A stretch of 64,000 nt of DNA from Muriiphilus sp048268845 (lineage in GTDB: Bacteria; Pseudomonadota; Alphaproteobacteria; Rhodobacterales; Rhodobacteraceae): positions 372,001-436,000 of the forward strand of contig JBLWUQ010000001.1 of NCBI GenBank assembly GCA_048268845.1, given 5' to 3'. Both the position numbers and the translations under genes were made by a program. Below, piece by piece: positions 43,832 to 52,285 of the stretch. The notes beneath the pieces were generated by a model. That model was not told where the DNA came from, made no database searches, and saw only the letters and a list, made by a program, of their open reading frames with translations. Within the stretch, counting starts at the first letter, position 1, and every line of letters starts with the position of its first letter.

Positions 43832-44620
43832 ATGACCACGCGGATGCTGTTGCCCTTCCTGATCATCGCCTTTGGCTGGGGCTGGTCGCTTGTCGCGGTG
43901 ATCCTGCTGTTTCCGGATGTGATCGAGTCGCTGTTCGGAGAGCTTTCGAACCGGAACCCGGTCTTTGTTCTGGCTGTCTATTCGCCCGCGATCGCGGCAA
44001 TTGCGCTGGTTCTCTGGTCGGGCGGTCCCGGCGCGTTGAAGCGGTTCCTGTCCCGGCTCTTGCTGTGGCGGGCGCACTGGGGCTGGTATCTGTTCCTGGT
44101 GGTCGGAATTCCGGTGCTGTTCTATTCGGCGGCGCTGATGCGGGGGACCCTTTTCACCGATCCGTTCCCCTTCACGAGTGTCGGGGCGTTGCTGTCCGCA
44201 CTGGCCTTCATGCTGGTGCTGGGGCCGGTCGAGGAAATCGGCTGGCGCGGTGTGGCGCAGCCGCTGCTGCAACGCCTGATGGCGCCGTTCTGGGCATCCG
44301 TCGTTCTGGGGATGATCTGGGGGGTGTGGCACCTTCCGGCCTTTCTGCTGAGCGGCGTTCCCCACAGCGGCTGGTCCTTCATGCCCTTTTTCGCGGCGGC
44401 CATCATGATCTCGGTCATCATCGCGCCGCTGTTCAATTCATCCGGAGGCAGCATCCTGTTGCCCGCCTTGCTGCACTGGCAGTTGAACAACCCGATTTTT
44501 CCCAACGCCGAGCCATACGACACGCTCACCTTCGGGGTGGCGGCGGTTGTCGTTGTCTGGGTTCATCGCAAGACGATGTTCGACAGATCGAGCGGCGTCA
44601 CCACGGTCATCCCGAAGTAA
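43832..44620 (+). CDS. CPBP family intramembrane metalloprotease, in repeat-bounded segment
   Basis: 262 residues with about seven hydrophobic segments, starting MTTRMLLPFLIIAFGWGWSL. CPBP motifs: EEIGWRGVAQPLLQ (Glu pair and Arg), W-G-V-W-H-L-P-A-F (His) and a late LPALLHWQLNNP (His, Asn). It resembles the CPBP protein at 10017 but is not a copy. GGAAGG precedes the ATG. The gene occupies nearly all of a 946-bp unit bounded by a 68-bp direct repeat, so it looks like an inserted cassette placed between DUF3775 and its terminator. Substrate unknown. Confidence 0.87.
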   Translation: MTTRMLLPFLIIAFGWGWSLVAVILLFPDVIESLFGELSNRNPVFVLAVYSPAIAAIALVLWSGGPGALKRFLSRLLLWRAHWGWYLFLVVGIPVLFYSAALMRGTLFTDPFPFTSVGALLSALAFMLVLGPVEEIGWRGVAQPLLQRLMAPFWASVVLGMIWGVWHLPAFLLSGVPHSGWSFMPFFAAAIMISVIIAPLFNSSGGSILLPALLHWQLNNPIFPNAEPYDTLTFGVAAVVVVWVHRKTMFDRSSGVTTVIPK

Positions 44621-44643
44621 ACGCGCCCTTGCCTCGTGGGTAG

Positions 44644-44711
44644 GGCGGCGCTGGAAGAGCTTGGCCACGACAGCGACGAGTTGATCGCCGAACACCTGAG
44701 ATAGGGGCGGG
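44644..44711 (+). repeat. 68-bp direct repeat, right copy
   Basis: Second copy of 43698-43765 with two mismatches. It would encode the DUF3775 C-terminus (LEELGHDSDELIAEHLR, stop) but has no upstream gene, so it is a non-translated relic. It leads straight into an intrinsic terminator. Confidence 0.92.
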
Positions 44712-44715
44712 AAAG

Positions 44716-44738
44716 GCCCCGCTCCGGGGCGCTTTTTT
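44716..44738 (+). terminator. Rho-independent terminator
   Basis: GCCCCG (44716-44721), loop CTC, CGGGGC (44725-44730), then GC and TTTTTT (44733-44738). It directly follows the right 68-bp copy and so was probably the original DUF3775 terminator. Confidence 0.9.
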
Positions 44739-44803
44739 GTTGACTCAAGTGATTGGTCGATAAAGAAAGTGCGCGTTTTTTGGCAATCAAACAGGAACGC
44801 ACA

Positions 44804-45448
44804 ATGTCTTCACTTCAGAAAGCGGGCGGTATTGCCGCCATCCTTGCCGCTGGCACCTATCTGTTCGGGTTCGTGCTGTTATTCACGCTTCTTGCCCCCG
44901 CCGGTTATGGTTCCGATGACATCGACGCGATGCGCGCGGTGGCGTTCATCGACGCGAACATCGGCCTGATGACCCTTTGGAACCTCGTGATCTATGTCCT
45001 GAACGCCTTCGCTCTGGCGGTGCTGGTTCTTGCGCTGGCCGAACGGCTGCGGCCCGCGCCGGTGGCGCTGGTATCGGGCGCGTTCGGGTTGATGTGGGCG
45101 GTTCTGGTGCTGGGCGCGGGAATGATCGCGAACGTGGCGCTCGTGGCAGTGCAGCAGAGCTATGCTGCCGACCCACAGGCGGCGGAGACGATGTGGACCA
45201 CCCTGACGGCGGTCGAGAACGGTCTTGGCGGTGGCAACGAGATCGCGGGTGGAGTCTGGGTGCTGGTGACCAGCCTCGCGGCGTGGCGGCTTGGCGTGTT
45301 GCCCAAGGCGCTGAACGCGCTGGGCCTTCTGATCGGCGTTTCCGGCCTGGTCACCGTCATCCCGGCGCTTGACGCGGCCGGGGCGGTCTTTGGCCTTGGC
45401 TTCATCGTCTGGTTCCTCTGGGTCGGCGTGGTGCTGCTTCGGAGCTGA
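44804..45448 (+). CDS. DUF4386-like integral membrane protein
   Basis: 214 residues with about six transmembrane helices (MSSLQKAGGIAAILAAGTYL, then a Gly/Tyr-Gly periplasmic loop GYGSDDIDAMRAVAFID, then LVIYVLNAFALAVLVLALAE). The overall plan matches DUF4386 membrane proteins as I recall them; no catalytic motif is seen. AGGA lies 8 nt before the ATG at 44804. Function unknown. It follows the repeat-bounded CPBP segment and converges on the saccharopine dehydrogenase pair. Confidence 0.7.
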   Translation: MSSLQKAGGIAAILAAGTYLFGFVLLFTLLAPAGYGSDDIDAMRAVAFIDANIGLMTLWNLVIYVLNAFALAVLVLALAERLRPAPVALVSGAFGLMWAVLVLGAGMIANVALVAVQQSYAADPQAAETMWTTLTAVENGLGGGNEIAGGVWVLVTSLAAWRLGVLPKALNALGLLIGVSGLVTVIPALDAAGAVFGLGFIVWFLWVGVVLLRS

Positions 45449-45455
45449 CCCCGCC

Positions 45456-46598
45456 TCACCTCAACCGGTCGACCACCTGCATGTGCTGCGCCTGCCGGTC
45501 GACCTCCTGCATCCAGGTCGCCACCAGCGCCGGATCGGAGGGCGCCGCCGAGACCCCCGGCGCGATCCGGCGCTCCAGCACCGAGGTGATCGCCTGCGCC
45601 ACGGTGGTCGAGACCAGCCGCGCCATCGCCGTGCCGCGCGCGTCGCCCCAGGCGTCGAGCACATAGGTCTTGTCATAGACCGGGGTGCCGTCATGTTCCG
45701 CCTTCAGCGCGACGCAAAGTACCACCCGGTCAGGCTCGCCTGGGTCATAGGCGTGATCGGCCCAGAACTGGTCGGACATCTCCTTGAGCCGCGCGTCGCC
45801 CTCGGGGCCGGTCAGCGTCTCGATCTCCTTGAACACATCCGCCCAGGCATCGGCCCAGCCATTGAGGCGCAGCGTGCCGCGCACGAAATCCTTGACCGGC
45901 CAGGCGGGGTCAAAGCCGTAATCCAGCATGAACGGCAGCGAATCGCGGTTCGGATAGACCTCGAATGTCTCCGGCACGGGCAGGGGTGCTGCGTAGGAGC
46001 GGATCGCGTTCCACGGTCGCGCGACCTCGAGCACCGACCAGGCGCGGATCGAGCGTGACGGCGATTTCAGCGCCTTCAGGACCCCCAGCGGCGACCACGA
46101 GAACTTGTAGCGGAACGCGTTCGTGTGTTTCGGCACGCCGCCGCAATACGAGGTGAAGCTGATCGCGTTTTTCGGGTCGAACGCGGGAGATTTGCGATAA
46201 TCCGCCACCAGCCAATGCGCCATCAGGTGGTCGATGCCGGGGTCAAGCCCGACCTCGTTGACCAGCGCCACGCCAGCCGCCTTCGCGCGAGCGTCAAGGG
46301 CGCGCATCTCGGGTGCGATGTAACTTGACGAGACGAAATGCGCGCCCTTGTCGATGGCCATTTCCGCGAGCCGCACATGCCAGTCGGCGGGCAGCATCGA
46401 CACCGCCACGTCGCCCGGCGCCAGCGCGTCGGCCAGCGCGTCGGGGTCGAAGGCGCGGATGTCGTCGGTCAGATGCCCGACCGCCGCGCGCGCCTTGTCG
46501 ACAGTGCGGTTCCAGACCACGACGGTGTGGCCGTCCTCGATCAGTTTGCGCAGGCCGGGGATGGCCGAGAGGCCGGTTCCGCACCAATGGATCGTCAT
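45456..46598 (-). CDS. Saccharopine dehydrogenase/reductase family protein
   Basis: 380 residues with an N-terminal Rossmann fold (MTIHWCGTGLSAIPGLRKLI, V-V-V-W-N-R) and the Lys9/saccharopine reductase-type continuation (VSMLPADWHVRLAEMAIDKG, SSSYIAPEMRALD, LVNEVGLDPGIDHLMAH). The enzyme family forms or cleaves saccharopine or related carboxy-amines such as carboxynorspermidine. A GTG at 46604 precedes the ATG at 46598; GGGAG spacing supports the ATG. It starts 2 nt after the stop of the next saccharopine dehydrogenase, so the two enzymes are co-expressed. Confidence 0.85.
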   Translation of the reverse strand: MTIHWCGTGLSAIPGLRKLIEDGHTVVVWNRTVDKARAAVGHLTDDIRAFDPDALADALAPGDVAVSMLPADWHVRLAEMAIDKGAHFVSSSYIAPEMRALDARAKAAGVALVNEVGLDPGIDHLMAHWLVADYRKSPAFDPKNAISFTSYCGGVPKHTNAFRYKFSWSPLGVLKALKSPSRSIRAWSVLEVARPWNAIRSYAAPLPVPETFEVYPNRDSLPFMLDYGFDPAWPVKDFVRGTLRLNGWADAWADVFKEIETLTGPEGDARLKEMSDQFWADHAYDPGEPDRVVLCVALKAEHDGTPVYDKTYVLDAWGDARGTAMARLVSTTVAQAITSVLERRIAPGVSAAPSDPALVATWMQEVDRQAQHMQVVDRLR

Positions 46599-46600
46599 GG

Positions 46601-47656
46601 TCACACTCCCTTGATCTGATTGTCGAATATGGCTTTGGCCCGGCCCCAGACACCGGCTTCGGGCCGGTCGAGGGTCAGCAGCGAAGGCAACAATTGCGCC
46701 GCGTAGTCCTGCGAGCTTTCCACCGGCAGCAGCGACGGCAGGTTGTCGATGGCCATCACGTCGAGCGGCGGCGCGTCATGCACCCGGACAACCGGCGCCT
46801 GCCAGTCGGTCGCGGCGTCATAGACCGGCACCGGGTTGTAATCGCTGTCGGGGTCGCAGGCGATGTCGCCGATGACGGACAGGGCGCGCGGCTGGGTCAG
46901 CGCGCTGCGCGGCACGAATACCGGCGTGCCGGGGCGCGCGAAGATGCAGTTGAGGAAGATGTCGTGCTCAAGGATTTCCGGAAACGGCCCGCCGCTGGCG
47001 GTTTCCTCCATGTCCCAGCGTGTGACCTCCATGCCGAGTTCGGTGCAAAGGTCGCCAGCCCCGGTTCCAACCCGCCCCAGCGCGCCGATCACGAGGACGC
47101 GGGGTCTCGGGCGGGCGGTGGCGGCGAGCTCGGCGCGAAGCTCATCGACCAGCGCGGTCTTGTCGGGGTAGGTCGCGACCGGCGGACATAGCCCGCCCGC
47201 CACCTGCGCCGCCCAGGCCTTGACCGACACCGCAGCCCCCGCGAACCCGGCCCAGTAGCCGAAAGCGGCAACGCGGCGGCCATCTTGGTCGGTCAGGTAT
47301 TCGAGATCATAAAGCACCCCGCCCCCGGCCTTGAACCGCGCCAGCAGGCGGCGGCCGGAATGTTGCCCCTTGAAGGCGTGGCCGAACATGATGTGGCGGT
47401 GGGAAAGCGGCGTGTCGTCGTCCGGCAGCTCCTTCAGCCCGAAGACGATCGCGTCACCCGGCGCCTCGGGCCATGAATTCTCCGCCACGATCTCGCAGCC
47501 CGCATCGTGGTAGCCATCAATCGGGAGGGCGCGAAACCGGCTTTCCTCGACGCTGACGCGAAAGCCCTTGGCGATCAGCGCCCTGGCCCCCTCCGGCGTC
47601 AGCCCGACGCGTTCCTCGTTCAGCCGCTGTTCGGCGCGGACCCAGAGATGTGTCAT
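46601..47656 (-). CDS. Saccharopine dehydrogenase (NAD, lysine-forming type) family protein
   Basis: 351 residues with an AlaDH/PNT-like N-terminal fold (RAEQRLNEERVGLTPEGARA) and a C-terminal dinucleotide site (RVLVIGALGRVGTGAGDLC). H-x-F-K-G-Q and Y-D-L-E-Y-L segments (GHAFKGQHSG, LYDLEYLTDQDG) match the yeast Lys1 family. Together with the downstream gene it could carry out both reactions joining lysine, 2-oxoglutarate and aminoadipate semialdehyde. Direction (degradation more likely, since dapB shows the DAP route for synthesis) is inferred. Confidence 0.85.
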   Translation of the reverse strand: MTHLWVRAEQRLNEERVGLTPEGARALIAKGFRVSVEESRFRALPIDGYHDAGCEIVAENSWPEAPGDAIVFGLKELPDDDTPLSHRHIMFGHAFKGQHSGRRLLARFKAGGGVLYDLEYLTDQDGRRVAAFGYWAGFAGAAVSVKAWAAQVAGGLCPPVATYPDKTALVDELRAELAATARPRPRVLVIGALGRVGTGAGDLCTELGMEVTRWDMEETASGGPFPEILEHDIFLNCIFARPGTPVFVPRSALTQPRALSVIGDIACDPDSDYNPVPVYDAATDWQAPVVRVHDAPPLDVMAIDNLPSLLPVESSQDYAAQLLPSLLTLDRPEAGVWGRAKAIFDNQIKGV

Positions 47657-47663
47657 GCCGCCC

Positions 47664-48323
47664 TCAGATATAGGTTTGCGCGTGCTGCCGGTCTGGCCGC
47701 TCCAGATGCGGCACGGCGTTGAATTGCGTCAGGGTCAGCCCCGATCCGACGATTTCCATCCGGTGAACCGAGGTGTTCATGATCGCGATCACCAGCCGGG
47801 CAAAGGCGCCAAGCTCCAACCCCATCGCCACCCGCGTCGCCATGCCGATCAGCCCGCCCGAGGTGACGACCAGCGCATCGCCCTTGCCCGCCGCGATCTC
47901 GTGCAGCACGTCGTCAACGCGGCTCTGAAAGTCGTGATACGTCTCGCCCGCGCCCTCGATCCTGCCGTCCTGCCAGGCGGTGAAGACCAGCGGCAGGTGC
48001 TCGATGAACCCGTCACGGTCGGTGGGCAGGGGAATGCCGAATTGCTCGTGCATCCGGTTGGAGAGGTCGAAATAGGCGACCTCGTTCAGCCGTTCGTCCA
48101 CAACCGGCGCGGCATGAAGCTGCGCGCCCATCGCCTGCGCCGTCTCGCGGTGCCGGACCAGGCTGCCGGTATAGACCCGGTCGTAGCGCGTGCCGATGTC
48201 GCCGAAATGCTGGCCCAGCCAGTCCGATTGCTGGTGGCCAAGCGGCGACAGGCTGTCATAGCCGACCTCGTCGGTCGCCCCGGTCCGGGCCTGGCCGTGA
48301 CGGATAAGCGTGATCTGTGCCAT
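47664..48323 (-). CDS. Histidine phosphatase family protein
   Basis: 219 residues beginning MAQITLIRHGQARTGATDEV, with the catalytic RHG and a second conserved region VYTGSLVRHRETAQAM plus the V-V-T-S-G-G-L-I-G segment (His normally here is replaced by Ser-Gly-Gly). The phosphoglycerate mutase-like fold covers phosphatases with many substrates; none can be chosen. It ends 8 nt before the saccharopine dehydrogenase start and may share its operon. Confidence 0.88.
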   Translation of the reverse strand: MAQITLIRHGQARTGATDEVGYDSLSPLGHQQSDWLGQHFGDIGTRYDRVYTGSLVRHRETAQAMGAQLHAAPVVDERLNEVAYFDLSNRMHEQFGIPLPTDRDGFIEHLPLVFTAWQDGRIEGAGETYHDFQSRVDDVLHEIAAGKGDALVVTSGGLIGMATRVAMGLELGAFARLVIAIMNTSVHRMEIVGSGLTLTQFNAVPHLERPDRQHAQTYI

Positions 48324-48364
48324 CTGCTCCCTTTCGCTGCCCTTGGCTACCGCGCGAGCGCGGC

Positions 48365-48399
48365 GGGGGGAAGGGGGGAGGGGGATTTTGGGTGTTGGG
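48365..48399 (+). other. G-run tract, possible G-quadruplex
   Basis: GGGGGG-AA-GGGGGG-A-GGGGG-ATTTT-GGG-TGTT-GGG lies in the 258-bp gap upstream of the histidine phosphatase gene. The spacing meets common four-run quadruplex rules. The rest of the gap (48324-48581) shows no gene; the G-tract would lie in the template-side promoter region of the minus-strand operon. Confidence 0.4.
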
Positions 48400-48581
48400 C
48401 CGGCGGGGTGCGGGAGCGATGGATCGTTCCGAAGGGTCGATGTGGGAGGTTGTCGGCGTGCTCTATGTCCAATCGAAACCCTTTCGGTTCAATGCTGCTC
48501 TCGGCCCGAACGACTCCTAAGTGCAGGGTGTCGACTTCGCGAAGCCAGGCAGTTTTCCTAGAAAGGGCGTTCGGAAGCTCG

Positions 48582-49340
48582 TCATACTGGCGTCGCTTGC
48601 TGCCAGATGCTCTCGTATATGCAAATTTTTGTTGGTGATATGCTGGGTTGAAGTGGCACTAAGTAGGTCGGCTTCTTACCCGCGTCCTTGATCGAGCCGC
48701 CCACAATCCAACAATCGGTGCCGTCGATAATCACGAGCCGATCATGCAGATCATCACTTTTTCTAAGTTCCGGTTTAAGCGTGTATTGGGCCGAAAACGC
48801 CGCAACATGACCGGCAACGTCGTTCATATATCTGCTGCTAAGAACTCTGATCGAACAACCGCCACCCAGAGGCCCAAGATATGTCTCGAAAGCCTGACCA
48901 TCAAAATATGGGTCAACAACAAAAACCTCTTTTTGCGAACCTAGTATGATTTCTTTGAGATCACGCAGAAAGTCGTATTGTCGACGGGGGCCATATACTT
49001 GTCCTATGTTTTCATGGCCATCAAGCTCCAACTCCAACTTGATCTCTTCAGCTGCAGCAAGAAGTTGTTGGCGAAACGATTCTCTGGCCACCGACCAATA
49101 CTGGACCATTGAATTTTTTGTGACTTGGAAAGCGATCTTGTGCTCGATGCCGACCCGTGAAAGGAGTGCACCTATCCGCGCAATCCATCGTTGAGGTTCA
49201 GAACTCGCGTCCGCGATATACTGCCTGCCAAAATCTGGCGCAGACTCAAATTCATGTAGAAGCTTCAGCAACAAAACTTGCTTCTCGGCAGGGCCATCCC
49301 CCATGAGTCGCTTCTGTAGCCGGTCTATGTTTTCATTCAT
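48582..49340 (-). CDS. Phospholipase D-like domain protein of unknown function, AT-rich
   Basis: 252 residues from MNENIDRLQKRLMG. The N-terminal half is helical (KQVLLLKLLHEFESAPDFGR; FRQQLLAAAEEIKLELEL). The C-terminal half looks PLD-like: EVFVVDPYFDG, then IRVLSSRYMND and a single H-x-R-x-x-x-x-D motif (DDLHDRLVIIDG) with WIVGGSIKDAG in place of the usual HKD-G-S-x-N. Only one such motif is present. Base composition is clearly lower in GC than its neighbours. GGAG is 8 nt before the ATG. PLD-like proteins of this kind occur in nucleic-acid or defence contexts, but no partner gene is adjacent. Confidence 0.7.
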   Translation of the reverse strand: MNENIDRLQKRLMGDGPAEKQVLLLKLLHEFESAPDFGRQYIADASSEPQRWIARIGALLSRVGIEHKIAFQVTKNSMVQYWSVARESFRQQLLAAAEEIKLELELDGHENIGQVYGPRRQYDFLRDLKEIILGSQKEVFVVDPYFDGQAFETYLGPLGGGCSIRVLSSRYMNDVAGHVAAFSAQYTLKPELRKSDDLHDRLVIIDGTDCWIVGGSIKDAGKKPTYLVPLQPSISPTKICIYESIWQQATPV

Positions 49341-49457
49341 GTTAGTGCTCCGACGGATGGATGCTACTCTAATCGAGAAAGCAGGAGTTCTGAATTCGAT
49401 TTTCGCGACTTTTCTGCTGTCATAGTTTACCCAACGAATGACAGCACCCACCCCCCC

Positions 49458-50159
49458 TCACCCCCACCGCACATCGCCCAGAAAGATATACCCCGCGCCA
49501 TAGATCGTCTTGATCAGGCGCGGGTTTTTCGGGTCTTCACGCAGTTTGGTGCGCAGGCGCGAGATGCGGACGTCCATGGCGCGGTCGAAGCTTTCGCCGG
49601 CGGCGCCGCCCAGAGACTCCTGCATCTGGGCGCGCGAGATCAGGCGTTTGGGGGCGTTCAGGAACAGCCGCAGCACTTCGCCCTCGGCGTGGGAAAAGGC
49701 GGTTTCGGTTCCGGCCTCGTCTTCCAGCACGTAGCGGTCGAAATGTGCCGTCCAGCCGGCGAAATGCGCGGTGTTCGAGGTGGTCTCGGTGCTGCGGGGC
49801 TGGCGCAGGCGGGCGCGGACGCGGGCGACGACCTCGGCGGGCTCGAACGGCTTGATGATGTAGTCGTCGGCCCCCAGTTCCAGCCCCGTCACCCGGTCCT
49901 GCACCTGCGCGCGGCCCGAGATGATGATGATCGAGGCACCGCTTTCCAGCGCCAGCCGGTGCACCAGCGTCAGCCCGTCGCGGTCGGGCAGGCCAAGATC
50001 GACCAGGCAGACATCGGGCGACATCGACTTCAGCGCCGCCTCGAACTCGGTCGCGCGGGCGAACCCGTAGGTGCGAAAGCCCGCGTCGGTCAGGGCGTCG
50101 GTCAGCATCCGGCGGATCTCGGGCTCGTCGTCGAGGATGGCGACGATCGGCTGGGTCAT
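49458..50159 (-). CDS. OmpR-type response regulator
   Basis: 233 residues. The receiver domain (VAILDDEPEIRRMLTDALTD) has phospho-acceptor Asp in VCLVDLGLPDRDGL, Ser/Thr switch in IIISGRAQ and Lys in DDYIIKPFEP. The C-terminal winged helix (FSHAEGEVLRLFLNAPKRLI, MDVRISRLRTKLREDP, RLIKTIYGAGYIFL) binds DNA. The start overlaps the kinase stop (ATGA), so the kinase-regulator pair is translationally coupled. It probably controls the divergent transport/CoA-ligase operon. Confidence 0.93.
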   Translation of the reverse strand: MTQPIVAILDDEPEIRRMLTDALTDAGFRTYGFARATEFEAALKSMSPDVCLVDLGLPDRDGLTLVHRLALESGASIIIISGRAQVQDRVTGLELGADDYIIKPFEPAEVVARVRARLRQPRSTETTSNTAHFAGWTAHFDRYVLEDEAGTETAFSHAEGEVLRLFLNAPKRLISRAQMQESLGGAAGESFDRAMDVRISRLRTKLREDPKNPRLIKTIYGAGYIFLGDVRWG

Positions 50160-52078
50160 GCGGGCACCTCGCGCGCGAGAAAGGCGGCGAGATCGGAGGC
50201 GCCGAAGGGTTTGGACAGCACCGGCACCGGCGCATGCGCGCGGCGCGGGTCGGTCTTTGGCAGCGACGACATCAGGCACATCGGCGCGCTCAGGCCGCTG
50301 GCGCGCAACCGTGCGACCAGCGCGTCGCCGGTTTCCGCGCCCGCCAGCATGATGTCCGACAGCACGAGGCCGATACCGTCGATCTGGGCCAGTTCGGCGG
50401 CCTCCTCGGCCGATGTCGCCTCGATCACCTGATGCCCGAGATCGGTCAGCATCCCGCGCACGTTCTCGCGGATCTCGTCCTCGTCCTCGACCAGCAGCAC
50501 AAGGCGAGGCGGCGGCGCGGGTTTGTCGGCGCGGCGCAGCGGCAGGCGCATCGTGACGATGGCGCCGTCGTCGCCATTGCCGAGCCGAAGCTTGCCGCCG
50601 GCCATCTTGGCATGGTCATAGACCATCGCCAGCCCGAGGCCCGAACCCTGGCCGCCCTTGGTGGTGAAGAACGGGTCGAGCGCGTGGTCGAGCGCGTTGG
50701 CATCGAACCCCGGCCCGGTATCGGCCACGGTGAAATCAAGCCAGGTTTCGCCCGACGTGCGCACCGTGAGGGTGATCTCGCCCGGCTCCGCCCCGATCGC
50801 GTCCTTGGCGTTCAGGATCAGGTTGAGCAGCGCATCCTGCACCGAGCCGGGGTCGAGCATCACCCGGCTGCTGAACCCGGCGACGCTGGTTTGCAGGCGG
50901 ATCGTCTCGGGCAGGGTCGGCCCGGCCAGCGCCACCGTGTCGGCAATCAGTTGCGGCACATCCGTCGGATCGAGCCGCATTTTCCGCCCGCCCGAGATCG
51001 AGGCGATCCGGTCCAGGAGCGCGCCGCCGCGCCGCGCCGCGCCGATGGTGGCGCGCGCAAGCTCGCCCGCCGGCGCGGGCAGCGCCATCTGGTCGAGCCG
51101 CGATTGCAGCCCGAGGATGATCGTCAACAGGTTGGCGAAATCATGCGCCAGTCCGGAGGTCAGTTGCGCTGCAAGCTCGCGCTTGCGCGTCTGCATCACC
51201 GCGGCGCGCGCCTGCGCCTCTTCGGTGATGTCCATCGACAGCACATAGGTGCCGCGCACCTTGCCGTCCTCGGCGATGTCGGGGGTGAAGGCCGCGCGGA
51301 TCCGTTTGCCCGAGCCTTCGTGGGTGAACTCGATCAGGCAGGCATCGCCGCGGCAGGCGCGCTCGAGGCTGGGGCGGATCAGCTCGAACGCCTCGTCGCC
51401 CAGTGCCTCGCGCATGTGCAGCCCGATGACGTTGGACGGGCGGCCGGGCAGGACGCTGGCAAGCCGCAGGTTGGAATAGGTATAGCGCCAGTCCAGCCCG
51501 ATCCGGGCGATATGGGCCGGCATCATCTCGGCGGTCAGGCGGATGCGCGCCTCGGCCTCGGTCAACTGGCGCTTGGTTTCCTCGAGGTTGGCGTTGGCCG
51601 AGGCCAGCGCCCGGTTGGTGCGCGCCAGTTCCTCGGCATGGGCGAGCAACTGGTCGGACAATTCTTCGGAGCGCGCACGCAGCAGTCCCTCCTGCCGCTT
51701 GATGCCGGTGATGTCGGTATAGACCGCCACCCAGCCGCCCTGCGGCAGCGGGCTGCCCTCGACCGAGATCATCCGGCCATTGGCGCGCGGGCGCTCCATG
51801 TAGTGCGGCGCGAAGGCGCGGGCCTGCTCGACCCGGTCGCGGACAAAGCCTTCGGGGTCGTCGACCTTGCCGTATTCGCCCGAGGCGACCAGATAGCGCA
51901 CGGTGTCCTCGAACCGCGCCCCCGGCGTCACCAGGTTGTCGGGAAAGCCGAACATTTCCTTGAACATGCGGTTGGACACCACCAGCCGCAGGTCGTTGTC
52001 ATAGATCGACAGCGCCTGCGCGATCAGGTTCAACCCGGCCTGGGTATATTCGGCGATGTCGGTGTTCTCCGATGTCAC
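50156..52078 (-). CDS. Hybrid sensor histidine kinase (PAS-PAS-HisKA-HATPase-REC)
   Basis: 640 residues, no transmembrane segment seen, so cytosolic. PAS_7-like sensor (NLIAQALSIYDNDLRLVVSN), coiled linker (LLARSEELSDQ-like helix to about 190), a second PAS (ARIGLDWRYTYSNLRLA), then HisKA with SGLAHDFANLLTIILGL, N-box NLILNAKDAIG, G1 DTGPGFD and G2 QGSGLGLAMVYDH. A C-terminal receiver (LLVEDEDEIRENVRGMLTD; Asp in LVLSDIMLAGAE) completes it. GTG at 52078 is preferred because GGGAGG is 5 nt ahead. It is 207 bp from the divergent acyl-CoA synthetase. Confidence 0.92.
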   Translation of the reverse strand: MTSENTDIAEYTQAGLNLIAQALSIYDNDLRLVVSNRMFKEMFGFPDNLVTPGARFEDTVRYLVASGEYGKVDDPEGFVRDRVEQARAFAPHYMERPRANGRMISVEGSPLPQGGWVAVYTDITGIKRQEGLLRARSEELSDQLLAHAEELARTNRALASANANLEETKRQLTEAEARIRLTAEMMPAHIARIGLDWRYTYSNLRLASVLPGRPSNVIGLHMREALGDEAFELIRPSLERACRGDACLIEFTHEGSGKRIRAAFTPDIAEDGKVRGTYVLSMDITEEAQARAAVMQTRKRELAAQLTSGLAHDFANLLTIILGLQSRLDQMALPAPAGELARATIGAARRGGALLDRIASISGGRKMRLDPTDVPQLIADTVALAGPTLPETIRLQTSVAGFSSRVMLDPGSVQDALLNLILNAKDAIGAEPGEITLTVRTSGETWLDFTVADTGPGFDANALDHALDPFFTTKGGQGSGLGLAMVYDHAKMAGGKLRLGNGDDGAIVTMRLPLRRADKPAPPPRLVLLVEDEDEIRENVRGMLTDLGHQVIEATSAEEAAELAQIDGIGLVLSDIMLAGAETGDALVARLRASGLSAPMCLMSSLPKTDPRRAHAPVPVLSKPFGASDLAAFLAREVPA

Positions 52079-52285
52079 GAGAGCCTCCCTCACCCTTCGC
52101 TAGCATCGCGGCGCGCGCGCGGGAAGGCCCTGTCGCGACGTCACCCCGGCGGTAACAATTCGTTGCATTCTGGAAAAACTGGCGAAACCTTTGACCTGAA
52201 CAAGGGACCCCTGTCACCGTAGGCGCACGAGAATCGGAAAACCGATCGGGGCCGCCGGAGATTGCCGGCGCAGGGAGGATACAAT

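Noticed and set aside
44644..44711. Second copy of the DUF3775 gene end as a gene.
   Set aside because: Only about 18 codons with no start; it is a repeat relic.
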